From NCBI RefSeq assembly GCF_001894825.1, contig NZ_BCWY01000020.1:62001-126000 (forward strand): DNA of 64,000 bases, given 5' to 3'. This document shows, in pieces, positions 16,489 through 24,782 of this stretch. The position numbers and the translations under genes were made by a program. The notes beneath the pieces were generated by a model. The model did no database searches. It had not been told where the DNA came from and saw nothing but the letters and a program-made list of their open reading frames with translations. Source of the stretch: Rhodococcus jostii NBRC 16295. GTDB taxonomy: Bacteria; Actinomycetota; Actinomycetes; Mycobacteriales; Mycobacteriaceae. Within the stretch, counting starts at the first letter, position 1, and each line of letters opens with the position of its first letter.

Positions 16489-17707
16489 CACGGATCGCGA
16501 GTATCCCGGCACACACCTCACGGAAGCTCGTGCTCAGCGGGCTCAGGCCGAGACGTAGGCCCTGCGGGGCCCGGAAGTCGGGGATGACGCCCTTCTGCCA
16601 CAGTCGCTCGACGACGGTCTCGAATTGCGGGTGATCGATGATGACGTGACCGCCGCGTTCGGCGGCATTTTCCGGCGATCCGATCTCCACACCCAGCGGA
16701 ACGAGCACGTCGCGGACGAGGTCGAGCGCGTATTCGGTGAGCGCGATCGACTTGGCCCGCACCGCCTCCATGCCGACCTCGTCGAGAAGGGCGAGGGTGT
16801 CCTGCAGTGCGAGCATGCCGAGGATCGACGGCGTTCCGCTGATCACGCGGCGGATGCCGGGAGCCGGTTCGTATCCTTGCGCCATGGCGAACGGGTTGTC
16901 GCGCCCCATCCAGCCCCAGATCGGCTGCACGAAGTCCTGCTGGTGCTCGGCACGGACATAGGCGAACGCCGGTGAGCCCGGGCCGCCGTTCAGATACTTG
17001 TACGTGCACCCGACCGCCAGATCGACACCCCACGCGTCGAGTTCGAGGGGAACCGACCCCACGGAGTGGCACAGGTCGAGCAGCAGGAGCGCACCCGCGT
17101 TGTGGGTCACGCGAGCGGCAGCCGCCGCGTCCACCAGGTACCCCGAGCGGTAGGCGACGTGACTGAGGACGACGAGCGCGGTGCGGTCGGACACGACGGC
17201 GTTCAGGTCGCCAGTGCCGACGCCGCCCCGCCGATCCGATTCGATCCATCGAAGGATGAGTCCGAGTTCGCCGGCGATCGACTCCAGCACGTACCGGTCC
17301 GTCGGAAAGTTGTCGCGGTCCACGACGATCTCCGAACGGCCCGGCCGCAGGGCCAGCGCACCTCGGGCGAGTTTGTACAGCAGCACGGTGGTCGAGTCAC
17401 CGATGGTGGTCTGCCCGGCGGCCGCACCGAGCGTCGCCCGCGCGAGGGTGTCGCCGATCGTGATCGGCAGGTCGTACCACTCCTCGTCCCACCCGCGGAT
17501 GAGCCGGCCGCCCCACGACCGGGTGACGAACGAGTTGATCCGCTCGGCGCTCGCCTGGGTGGGCCGACCTAGCGAGTTGCCGTCGAGGTAGGCCACGACC
17601 CCGGGGTCGTCGGCGCCGACGAACAGATCGCGGTACGCGCGCAGCGGATCCGCGGCGTCGAGTTGTTCGGCCCGCGTCGTCAGTGCGCCGGTGGAGGTGG
17701 TCATCAT
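16472..17707 (-). CDS. kynU: Kynureninase
   Basis: 411 residues, usual size. PLP-enzyme fold type I with VAYLDGNSLGRPT near the N terminus, LLLDLCHSVGSVPLELDAW, and the Schiff-base Lys in CTYKYLNGGPG. The enzyme cleaves kynurenine to anthranilate and alanine. The start codon overlaps the kynA stop (ATGA; a second ATG follows directly at 17704), so the two are translationally coupled. No antisense reading is needed; the frame continues upstream of the start but is the shadow of kynA. Confidence 0.92.
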   Translation of the reverse strand: MMTTSTGALTTRAEQLDAADPLRAYRDLFVGADDPGVVAYLDGNSLGRPTQASAERINSFVTRSWGGRLIRGWDEEWYDLPITIGDTLARATLGAAAGQTTIGDSTTVLLYKLARGALALRPGRSEIVVDRDNFPTDRYVLESIAGELGLILRWIESDRRGGVGTGDLNAVVSDRTALVVLSHVAYRSGYLVDAAAAARVTHNAGALLLLDLCHSVGSVPLELDAWGVDLAVGCTYKYLNGGPGSPAFAYVRAEHQQDFVQPIWGWMGRDNPFAMAQGYEPAPGIRRVISGTPSILGMLALQDTLALLDEVGMEAVRAKSIALTEYALDLVRDVLVPLGVEIGSPENAAERGGHVIIDHPQFETVVERLWQKGVIPDFRAPQGLRLGLSPLSTSFREVCAGILAIRDELTD

Positions 17708-18558
17708 CGTCCGATCTCGGTGCGGACGGCGAGAAGTTCCGGGAAGAACGTCAGGTCCAGCGCCTTCTGCAGAAATCCGACACCGCTGGATCCGCCCGTC
17801 CCGGGCTTCATGCCGATGGTCCGCAGCACCGTGCGCATATGGCGGAAGCGCCACAGCTGAAAGTTCTCCTCGAGGTCGACGAACTCCTCGAACGCCTCGT
17901 AGACGGCCCAGTGCTCCTCGGAATTCTCGTACACGAACTTGATCAGCGGCATCAGGTCGTCGTTCAGGGTGTAGGCGGCGGTCACGTCGCGGTTCAGCGC
18001 GGACTCCGGCACGTCGTATCCGAGCCGGGACAGGCACTGCCAGAAGGCGTCGTACAGACTCGGCTCGCGGAGCAGCCGCTCGAGCAGTTCGTGGGCGGCG
18101 GGATCCGCCTCGAACACCGTCAGCATTCCGGCGTTCTTGTTGCCGAGAACGAACTCGACGGCCCGGTACTGATAGGACTGGAACCCGGACGAATTGCCGA
18201 GAAACTGACGGAACTCGGAATACTCGGTGGGCGTCAGCGTGGCCAGGACCGACCACTGCTCGGTGAGCGTCTTCTGGATGTGCTTGACGCGCGCCACGCA
18301 CTTGAGCGCCCTGCCGATGTCGTCGGCGTCGAAAGCGGCTCGGGCGGCGAGGGTTTCGTGCAGGACGAGCTTCAGCCAGAGTTCGGTGGTCTGGTGCTGG
18401 ATGATGAACAGCAGTTCGTCGTGATGCTCCGGCCGGCTCACCGGTTTCTGCGCGCTCAGCAAGGTGTCGAGGTCGAGGTACGAGCCGTAGCTCATCCGCT
18501 CGCTGAAATCGGTGACGATGTCTTTCTCGATGGCTCTGGTGTTGGCCTGCACGCCCAT
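17704..18558 (-). CDS. kynA: Tryptophan 2,3-dioxygenase
   Basis: 284 residues from the ATG at 18558, which has GAGG about 7 nt upstream; a GTG 12 nt earlier would lie in that ribosome site. Family motifs are SYGSYLDLDTLL, FIIQHQTTELWLKL, the heme-ligand region FRHMRTVLRTIGMKPGTGGSSG, and FLQKALDLTFFPELLAVRT. It opens the indole ring of tryptophan to N-formylkynurenine. First gene of kynA-kynU-regulator. The formamidase step is not in this operon; the alpha/beta hydrolase about 3.5 kb away is a conceivable candidate. Confidence 0.93.
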   Translation of the reverse strand: MGVQANTRAIEKDIVTDFSERMSYGSYLDLDTLLSAQKPVSRPEHHDELLFIIQHQTTELWLKLVLHETLAARAAFDADDIGRALKCVARVKHIQKTLTEQWSVLATLTPTEYSEFRQFLGNSSGFQSYQYRAVEFVLGNKNAGMLTVFEADPAAHELLERLLREPSLYDAFWQCLSRLGYDVPESALNRDVTAAYTLNDDLMPLIKFVYENSEEHWAVYEAFEEFVDLEENFQLWRFRHMRTVLRTIGMKPGTGGSSGVGFLQKALDLTFFPELLAVRTEIGR

Positions 18559-18603
18559 GACCGTCCTCACTGCTGGTGTTCGAGTACCGGGCTCCCAACC
18601 CCC

Positions 18604-18609
18604 ATATTA
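18604..18609 (-). promoter_or_regulatory. kynA: Candidate -10 element of kynA
   Basis: TAATAT on the minus strand within an AT-rich stretch (ATTATGTAATAT), about 45 nt before the kynA start. The stretch is nearly palindromic and might also be a regulator site. No convincing -35 is visible. Confidence 0.3.
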
Positions 18610-18722
18610 CATAATCGTGGCGACCGCTACAGATGTCGAATACGCGCTTCGCGGCCTGGTCTCGCCGTCAGCACCCACACCACACCGGTATCCATCAGTA
18701 CCGCTGGTGCTCCCAGCAGACC

Positions 18723-19262
18723 TCACGCCAACTCGGCTGCCCAATCGGCGAAGCTCTGCCATCCCACCTCGGGGTAGAGCCGGCGCAGTTCACCGATGTT
18801 CGCGTCGTACCCCGTGTCGGTCAGGAAGCGGAACATAGCCCGCATGTCCGGCGATGCGATGGCGTCCGCGTCGGACGCATGGGCCTGCACGGGCGTGCCG
18901 AGGACCTCACCGAGCACCTCGGCCATGCGACGTGGCGTCGGATCATCCGACGCCAGGTCGATTCTTGTCCGGGCAAATCGGTCCGGATCGTCGAACACGA
19001 GGGCGACGAACCGACCGAGGTCTCGCCGCGACAACTGCTGCAGCGGGGTATCGACCGGCAGAAGCAGATCGAGTCGGCCTCCGCGGATGCCGTCGAGTCC
19101 ACCGAGCAGGTTGTCATAGAAGTAGGTCGGCCCGACGATCGTGTACGAGACCGAGGATTCTCGCAGCAACCTCTCGGTCACCGCTGTCTGGGAAGGATAT
19201 GCGTGCGGCCCGTACACCGGCACCCCGTTCGACATTCGGTCCGTGACCGAGAAAGTATATGG
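18723..19262 (-). pseudogene. NmrA-like NAD(P)-binding protein, N-terminal part missing
   Basis: The readable part (GVPVYGPHAYPSQTAVTE, VSYTIVGPTYFYDNLLGG, DLGRFVALVFDD, then PTPRRMAEVLGEVLG) matches the second half of NmrA/HscARG-type atypical short-chain dehydrogenases. The N-terminal Rossmann half with its GxxGxxG motif is absent: beyond about 19262 the minus frame stays open but shows unrelated sequence, while the plus strand there encodes a membrane-anchor tail. I take this as a 5'-truncated remnant. A protein could still be made from a chance upstream start. Confidence 0.55.
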
Positions 19263-19269
19263 ATCGCCC

Positions 19270-19440
19270 CGTCCTCCTCGAGAATCCGCACCTAGGGCGG
19301 AGATCGGCTGGCAGAACCGGGTCACCGCCGCAATACCGACACCGGTACTGGCCGTGACAGGGGTCGTCCTGCTCGGATTGATCGGGTGGGGCATCGTGAC
19401 CTTCCGTCGAAGGTGGTCCGGCGGAACGCGCCAGCGCTAG
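19270..19440 (+). pseudogene. Remnant of a C-terminal sortase sorting signal (LAXTG type)
   Basis: The frame ends in PTPVLAVTG (LAVTG codons at 19348-19362), a run of about 14 hydrophobic residues, FRRRW and a stop ten residues later. This is the layout of class E sortase substrates (LAXTG, membrane helix, basic tail). No plausible exported protein precedes it; upstream the frame runs into the NmrA remnant on the other strand. Probably the tail of a lost cell-wall protein gene. Confidence 0.4.
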
Positions 19441-19490
19441 CGGTGACTGCTGCCGATGATTTTGCGGCCGTCGCGGTGTCAGTATTTGGT

Positions 19491-20035
19491 ATGAGAACAC
19501 TCGCGATCACCCAGAACATCACCCTCGACGGCTCCATCGAGATGCTCGGCGACTGGTTCGACCCCGCGGACCAGGATCCGCAGCTGCTGGAGGCGACCCG
19601 CCGGCAGTCCGAGCGCACGGACGCGATGTTGCTGGGTCGGCAGACGTTCGAGGACTTCCGCGGCTATTGGCCCCGACAGACCGACGACCAGACGGGGATC
19701 ACCGACGAGCTGAACCAGATTCACAAGTACGTCGTCTCCTCGACCATGGCCGACCCCCAGTGGCAGAACTCGACCGTGCTCACGGGCGATTGGATCGCCC
19801 GGGTGCGGGCCTTGAAAGGGCAGGAGGGGGCCACATCGTGGTCACGGGCAGCATCATGCTGACGCATGCCCTGATCGAGTCCGGCCTGGTCGACGAGTAC
19901 CGGCTGTTCGTGTACCCCGCCGTCCAAGGTCGGGGACGAAGGCTGTTCCCCGACGGGTACGAGATGCCGAGGCTGGAACTGGTGGAGGCCCGGGGCTTCC
20001 AGAACGGCGTCTCTCTGCTGCACTACACCGTCTGA
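19491..20035 (+). pseudogene. RibD/DHFR-like protein broken by a one-base frameshift
   Basis: The gene starts at ATG 19491 (RTLAITQNITLDGSIEM) and reads in one frame to about 19830 (ARVRALKGQEG). It then continues in a second frame with HIVVTGSIMLTHALIESG and LVDEYRLFVYPAVQGRGRRLFPDG to the stop at 20035. The switch falls in a G tract near 19831-19835, where one more G would restore the frame. The rebuilt product is a normal-length RibD C-terminal domain reductase. It may be a true pseudogene, a sequencing error or a slippage site. Confidence 0.7.
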
Positions 20036-20283
20036 GTACACCACCCAGGGCCCTCAGCGGACGACGGTTTCCCAGCAGGCGATCCCGCCGGGACCGTTCC
20101 GGATAGGCAGTTTCACCGTTCCGGCTCCGGATGTCGCCGCTCCCGCTCCGCGTCAGCAGGAGCCGTGAGCGTGGTGGTGGTCGTCGGTGTGGGACACGGT
20201 AGAACCCGCAACACCGCACGGTGTCACGGGTAGCCGTGAAGTACATACATCTCCAACACCAGCCACGTCAGTGGTAGGAAGCA

Positions 20284-20427
20284 CGAGATCTATGTAGACG
20301 CTGCATCAGCACCGTCACCGATATCGGCGTGCTGGACGTCCGCGGCGACCACTTCAGCGTGCGCGAGTGGGCGCCGGGCGTGTCGATCGACCACGAACAG
20401 CTCGCAAGCCTGCTGCATCCTGCCTGA
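20284..20427 (+). pseudogene. C-terminal fragment of a CoA-transferase beta subunit
   Basis: The frame reads CISTVTDIGVLDVRGDHF then SVREWAPGVSIDHEQL and stops after ASLLHPA. This resembles the end of 3-oxoacid CoA-transferase B subunits, where TDL-VLDV and ELAPGV are typical. Nothing recognisable lies upstream in this frame. The rest of the 615-bp gap from 20036 to 20650 shows no gene. Confidence 0.4.
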
Positions 20428-20530
20428 CGTACTGCCGCTCGTGGGTATCGGAAACGGCGAGCATCTTCCCTGCCCTACGGAATCCACCGCGAATCTTTAT
20501 CAGCCGGCTCCTCACTGCCCGACTGTCTGT

Positions 20531-20566
20531 CGAATACCGCGATACAAATGTGTATCGCGGTATTCG
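20531..20566. terminator. Perfect 16-bp stem with 4-nt loop followed by a T-rich run
   Basis: Arms 20531-20546 and 20551-20566 are perfectly complementary; the sequence after it is T-rich (TTTC, TTACTTTTGATCTTTTG). It has the form of an intrinsic terminator. It follows the CoA-transferase remnant and lies in the lowest-GC stretch of the area, so it may be a leftover of that lost operon. Confidence 0.6.
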
Positions 20567-20650
20567 TTTCTGGATTACTTTTGATCTTTTGTTTCCCGAT
20601 CCCCGTTCCGGCATTTGCGGTTCAGGTCACCGCATTGATGGCTCTTCACA

Positions 20651-21219
20651 ATGCAGGGTGTAGTCGGGGCGGGGCGTCGGCGATACTGTGGGCGGTGTGA
20701 CCGGCCGGTGACGGTAGAGCAGGTGTGGGGCCGGCCCGCCATTGCTGAGCTGCCAGACCGGCTGGCCACGGCGGACGGACCGCACGAGATGCTGACGCTG
20801 CTCGAGGAGGAGCTCATGCGACGGTTGTGCGAGACCGCCGGCCTGGGGCTGGTCCGCGATACGAGCAGCGTCATCGCGGCGACCAGCGGGGCGGTGGCGA
20901 TCGGCGACCTGAGCGTGGCAGCCGCTGTCAGCACCACTCATCTGGCACAGCGGTTCAAGACACTCATCGGCGTCACGCCGAAGCGGCTGGCCCGCTCCTA
21001 CCGCTTCACCGCCACCGTGTTCGCGATCAACCCCGCCAGAGACCGATCGACTGGGCCGACCTCGCCGGTGGCGCAGGCTACTTCGACCAGGCCCACTTCG
21101 GCCACGAGTTCCGGGCGTTCACCGGGCTCACGCCGACACGGTACGTCGAAGTCCGGCGGCGGTTCCTGCGCGAACATCCCGGCCACGCGCTGGACAGCTG
21201 GCCGCTGCCGGCCGATTGA
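20651..21219 (+). pseudogene. AraC-type regulator, truncated and frameshifted
   Basis: From about 20708 the frame gives VTVEQVWGRPAIAELPDR and then the first helix-turn-helix of an AraC domain (IGDLSVAAAVSTTHLAQRF, IGVTPKRLARSYRF). Near 21030-21045 homology moves to another frame: DWADLAGGAGYFDQAHFGHE, AFTGLTPTRYVEVRRRFL, stop at 21219. About the first half of a normal regulator is missing and no sensible start exists. Broken in two ways, so a pseudogene. Confidence 0.7.
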
Positions 21220-21285
21220 TTTCTTACACGAGCGACAGCTCACGACACGCTAATGTGGGGGCACCCCAAAGCGGAGGAGAGCCCC

Positions 21286-21867
21286 GTGGGCACGGTGGTC
21301 ATGTACAGCTCGGTGTCGGTGGACGGCTTCGTCGCGGACGAGCACGACCAGCCCGGACCGCTGTTCGACTGGTTGTCCAACGGTGACGTCCCGTTGGACG
21401 AGAGCGGCGAGATCAAGGTGTCGCAGAGATCCTACGATTACACCCGGCCGTACTGGGACCAGATCGGGGCGACACTCGTCGGCCGCCACGTCTTCGACCT
21501 GACGGACGGCTGGGACGGGAAGCCTCCGAGCGGGATCGACCACGTGGTCGTCGTGACGCACCGGCCGCAGCCCGAGGGCTGGGACCCCGAGGCGCCGTTT
21601 CACTTCGTCGACGGCGTCGAGGCAGCGGTGGCCAAGGCGCAGGAGCTTGCGGGTGACCGCATCGTCGAGGTCGCCGCTGGTGACGTCGGTGGCCAGGTGC
21701 TTGCCGCAGGTTTGGTCGACGAGGTGCGCATGGACGTCGTACCCGTGGTGTTCGGGTCCGGCAAGCGCTACCTCGGGTCGGTTCACGCGCAGCACCTGTT
21801 GGAGGATCCTGACGTGGTGATTCAGGGCAACCGGGTGCTTCACCTGCGCTATCGGGTGCGCCGTTGA
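21286..21867 (+). CDS. DHFR/RibD C-terminal domain family protein
   Basis: 193 residues from a GTG at 21286 preceded by GGAGGAGA 5 nt upstream. Features are MYSSVSVDGFVADEHDQPG at the N terminus, LVGRHVFDLTDGWDG, and VDEVRMDVVPVVFGSGKRYLG near the end, the pattern of the RibD-like dihydrofolate reductase superfamily. These bind NADPH; the substrate is usually unknown. Intact, unlike the related broken gene 1.3 kb upstream. Confidence 0.75.
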   Translation: MGTVVMYSSVSVDGFVADEHDQPGPLFDWLSNGDVPLDESGEIKVSQRSYDYTRPYWDQIGATLVGRHVFDLTDGWDGKPPSGIDHVVVVTHRPQPEGWDPEAPFHFVDGVEAAVAKAQELAGDRIVEVAAGDVGGQVLAAGLVDEVRMDVVPVVFGSGKRYLGSVHAQHLLEDPDVVIQGNRVLHLRYRVRR

Positions 21868-22033
21868 CCGATCTGAGCGGGTACGCGAAGAAGTCCACTG
21901 CGAACGGTGACACAAGATCGGGCCTCCGGCTGCGTGTGCGCATCGCTGTCCCTGGTCGGGCAGCCGACGCCGCATCGACCGACCGGGAGTCCGTGAACCC
22001 TTCCGATCATCGGGGCCCTCGCAGGGATCTCGC

Positions 22034-23257
22034 GTGCCTTGGCCAGATGTCATCACGGGTGCGTACGGTGGCCTGGTGACCGAACACTCTCGCCGTGTCG
22101 ACGTCGTCTTCGCGCCCGGGACGGTGGCGCACTGCGGAACCACGGAGGAACTTCTCGGCCGCGCCCTGGACGCGCGCGGCCTCACCGGCGCTCTGATATT
22201 CGCCGCGGACACCGCGGACTTCGAGCGCGCCGTGCAGTCGGCGGCGAGCCGAGGAGAGTTCGTCGTCGTGCCGGGCGCCGGGGCAGTGTTCGCCGCGCCG
22301 GCCTGCGGGGCGATCCGCGTCGATCTCGCGGAGTGCGAAGCGGACCGCTCGGACGGCACCCGGGTGCACATCCGCGGACGCGGACTCGACGGACTCCGCT
22401 TCGCCGTCGACAGCTGGTACCACCACCGCTTCCACGCCGGGACCATGTTCCGCTACGGCGACCACCCCGATCAGCGCGCCGAACTGCGGATCCCCGACGG
22501 CGCGGGGCCCTTCCCCGTCGCCGTGCTGGTTCACGGCGGATATTGGCGCCCCCGTTGGGAGTTCGACCTGATGGACGGTCTGGCGGTCGACCTTACGGCC
22601 CGGGGGTACGTGACATGGAATGTCGAGTACCGGCGCTCCGCGGAAAACCGGTGGGCAGCGATGGCGTCCGATGTCGCCGACGCCGTGCAGGCCGCCGGGA
22701 CCGTCCCGGAGGCGGACCCGGGGCGCGTCGTGATCCTCGGGCACTCCGCCGGCGGACAACTCGCGCTGCGCGCCGCCGCCGACGCCGTGTCCGACGGGGC
22801 GGCGGTGCGCCCGGCCTTGGCGGTCAGCCTCGCGGGGGTGCTGAATCTGCGGCTCGCCGACGAACGCCGGCTCGGCGAGGGCGCGGTGGCCGACGCCGTC
22901 GGCAGCCACTGGGTGGACGACCGGGCGATCTACGCGCGGTCGTCACCGATCCAGCGACTGCCGCTCGGCGTCCCGCAATTGGTGGCGTGCGCCGTCGGCG
23001 ACGAACCGGACCTGCTGGAGATGAGCAGACAGTATTACGACGCCGCAGCGGCAACGCCCGACGACGTCGCCGCGATCGAGGGTCCCGGCGATCATTTCGC
23101 CGTCATCGATCCGGGCAGCGACATCTGGCGAAGCGTCGTCGAGGCGGTCGATTCCCGGCTCAGACCTCGGACAGCGTCGACTCCGCCGGTCGCTGGGCGG
23201 CGCCCGCGCGACCACGCAGCAGGTCCGCGCAGCGCTCGGCCATCGTCATCACCGTGA
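22034..23257 (+). CDS. Alpha/beta hydrolase with an N-terminal dehydroquinase-like domain
   Basis: 407 residues if the GTG at 22034 is used; GTG 22076 is the alternative. Residues about 145-375 form an esterase of the kynurenine formamidase/BD-FAE type: oxyanion loop HGGYWRP (H167), nucleophile S238 in GHSAGG, His354 in GDHF. Residues 15-130 look like a degraded type II dehydroquinate dehydratase fold (VVVPGAG, RGRGLDGLRFAVDSW) lacking its catalytic residues. The last ~33 residues are low-complexity and run 98 bp into the end of the convergent GMC gene. Substrate unknown; N-formylkynurenine is possible but unsupported by operon context. Confidence 0.65.
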   Translation: MPWPDVITGAYGGLVTEHSRRVDVVFAPGTVAHCGTTEELLGRALDARGLTGALIFAADTADFERAVQSAASRGEFVVVPGAGAVFAAPACGAIRVDLAECEADRSDGTRVHIRGRGLDGLRFAVDSWYHHRFHAGTMFRYGDHPDQRAELRIPDGAGPFPVAVLVHGGYWRPRWEFDLMDGLAVDLTARGYVTWNVEYRRSAENRWAAMASDVADAVQAAGTVPEADPGRVVILGHSAGGQLALRAAADAVSDGAAVRPALAVSLAGVLNLRLADERRLGEGAVADAVGSHWVDDRAIYARSSPIQRLPLGVPQLVACAVGDEPDLLEMSRQYYDAAAATPDDVAAIEGPGDHFAVIDPGSDIWRSVVEAVDSRLRPRTASTPPVAGRRPRDHAAGPRSARPSSSP

Positions 23258-24782
23258 TATTGGGGTTGACGTGCGGCAGTTTCGGCATCGCGGACGCGTC
23301 GACGACCCGCAGTCCCCGCACGCCCTTGACGCGCAGTTCCGGATCGAGCACCGCCATCGGGTCGTCGGCGCTGCCCATTCGTGCCGTGCCCGCGGGGTGA
23401 TAGACCGTGTTGTGGGTCTTGTGGATGTAGTCGAGGATGTCCTCGTCGGTCACCGCGTCCGGGCCGGGCGCCAGTTCACGGGCGATCCACCCGCGGAGCG
23501 CCTTCTGCTCGGCGATGGTCCGGGCCAGTTTCACCCCGGCCAGCATCACCCGGTCGTCGTGGCCCTCGCTGTCGGTGAAATACCGGGGGTCGACCTTCGC
23601 GCGGTCGCGGAAGTCGCGGGACCGCAGCCGCACCGTTCCGCGGGACCGGCCCTGGGTGACGTTGGGGGTCAGGCAGAATCCGTTGTCCGTGGTGGGGTAT
23701 CCCCAGCGCAGGGTGTTCATGTCGAAGGGAACGCTGCCGTAGTGCATCATCAGATCTGGGTGATTCAGGCCCTCCTGCGTGGTCGCGAACAGGCCGATCT
23801 CCCACCACTGTGTGGACTCGGTGACCATCGGCCGGGACGCCTCCCAGAAGACGAGGCCCTCCACATGGTCGTCGAGGTTCGATCCGACGCCGGGTGAATC
23901 GACGCGGACGGGAATGCCGAACTCGGCGAGATGCGCCGCGGGGCCGATTCCGGAGAGCATCAACAACTTCGGGGTGTCGATGGCGCCCGCCGTGACGATC
24001 ACCTCCCGCCGGGCCGACACCGTGTCGTAGCCGGTGAGATCCGGGCGTTGGTACCGCACGCCCGTCGCCGTCCGCTGCTCGTCGAACAGGATCTCGCTGA
24101 CCCAGCAGCCGGTCCGGACCTCCAGGTTGGGCCGGGTGCCGAGGATCGGGTGCAGGTAGGCGTGCGACGACGACATCCGGGTGCCGTCCTCCGCCGCGTT
24201 GATCTGGAACCACCCGGCGCCGTTGAGCACCGTTCCGCCCCGGTTGAATGCGACGGTGGGCAGACCCACCGCGGCGGCGGCGTCGAGAACCGCGTGCCCG
24301 CACGGGTCGTTCGGCGGGACGTCCCGCAATCGCACCGGACCGCTGCGGCCGTGCCCCTCGCCGGGGGCGTCGTTGCTCTCCAGCCGGCTCACGTACGGGA
24401 GGATGTCGCGCGCCGCCCACCCCGACGCACCCATCGCCGCCCAGTCGTCCAGGACCTCCGCCGGCGGCCAGAACGCGATACACGAATTGTGGGACGAGCA
24501 CCCGCCGAGCACCTTCGCCCGAGCGTGCCGCATGAAGCTGTTGCCCCGCTCCTGCGGCTCGACGGGATAGTCCCAGTCGTATCCGGAGTCCAGCAAGTGC
24601 ATCCACTGCGACAGCTCGAGGATCGCCCGGTCGCCGACGTCCGACGGTCCGGCCTCGAGCAGGCACACCGTCACCGACGGATCCTCACTGAGGCGCGCGG
24701 CGAGAACACACCCCGCACTGCCACCCCCGGCGATCACGTAGTCGAATTCCACTGCAGTGCTCCGCAATTCGTCGTCGGTCAT
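23160..24782 (-). CDS. betA: GMC oxidoreductase, choline dehydrogenase-like
   Basis: 540 residues, the length of BetA. FAD-binding VIAGGGSAGCVLAARLSEDPS at the N terminus, GMC signatures VLGGCSSHN and GAIDTPKLLMLSGIGPA, catalytic His in YHPAGTARMG, and HVNPNITVMTMAERCADL near the end. Last gene of the gbcA operon: its ATG overlaps the permease stop (ATGA). With betB in the same operon, oxidation of choline to betaine aldehyde is the likely reaction; other alcohols cannot be excluded. Confidence 0.82.
   Translation of the reverse strand: MTDDELRSTAVEFDYVIAGGGSAGCVLAARLSEDPSVTVCLLEAGPSDVGDRAILELSQWMHLLDSGYDWDYPVEPQERGNSFMRHARAKVLGGCSSHNSCIAFWPPAEVLDDWAAMGASGWAARDILPYVSRLESNDAPGEGHGRSGPVRLRDVPPNDPCGHAVLDAAAAVGLPTVAFNRGGTVLNGAGWFQINAAEDGTRMSSSHAYLHPILGTRPNLEVRTGCWVSEILFDEQRTATGVRYQRPDLTGYDTVSARREVIVTAGAIDTPKLLMLSGIGPAAHLAEFGIPVRVDSPGVGSNLDDHVEGLVFWEASRPMVTESTQWWEIGLFATTQEGLNHPDLMMHYGSVPFDMNTLRWGYPTTDNGFCLTPNVTQGRSRGTVRLRSRDFRDRAKVDPRYFTDSEGHDDRVMLAGVKLARTIAEQKALRGWIARELAPGPDAVTDEDILDYIHKTHNTVYHPAGTARMGSADDPMAVLDPELRVKGVRGLRVVDASAMPKLPHVNPNITVMTMAERCADLLRGRAGAAQRPAESTLSEV

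Noticed and set aside
20036-20283. Possible coding between the RibD-like remnant and the CoA-transferase tail
   Set aside because: Only Arg/Pro-rich frames without homology-like motifs or start signals were found.
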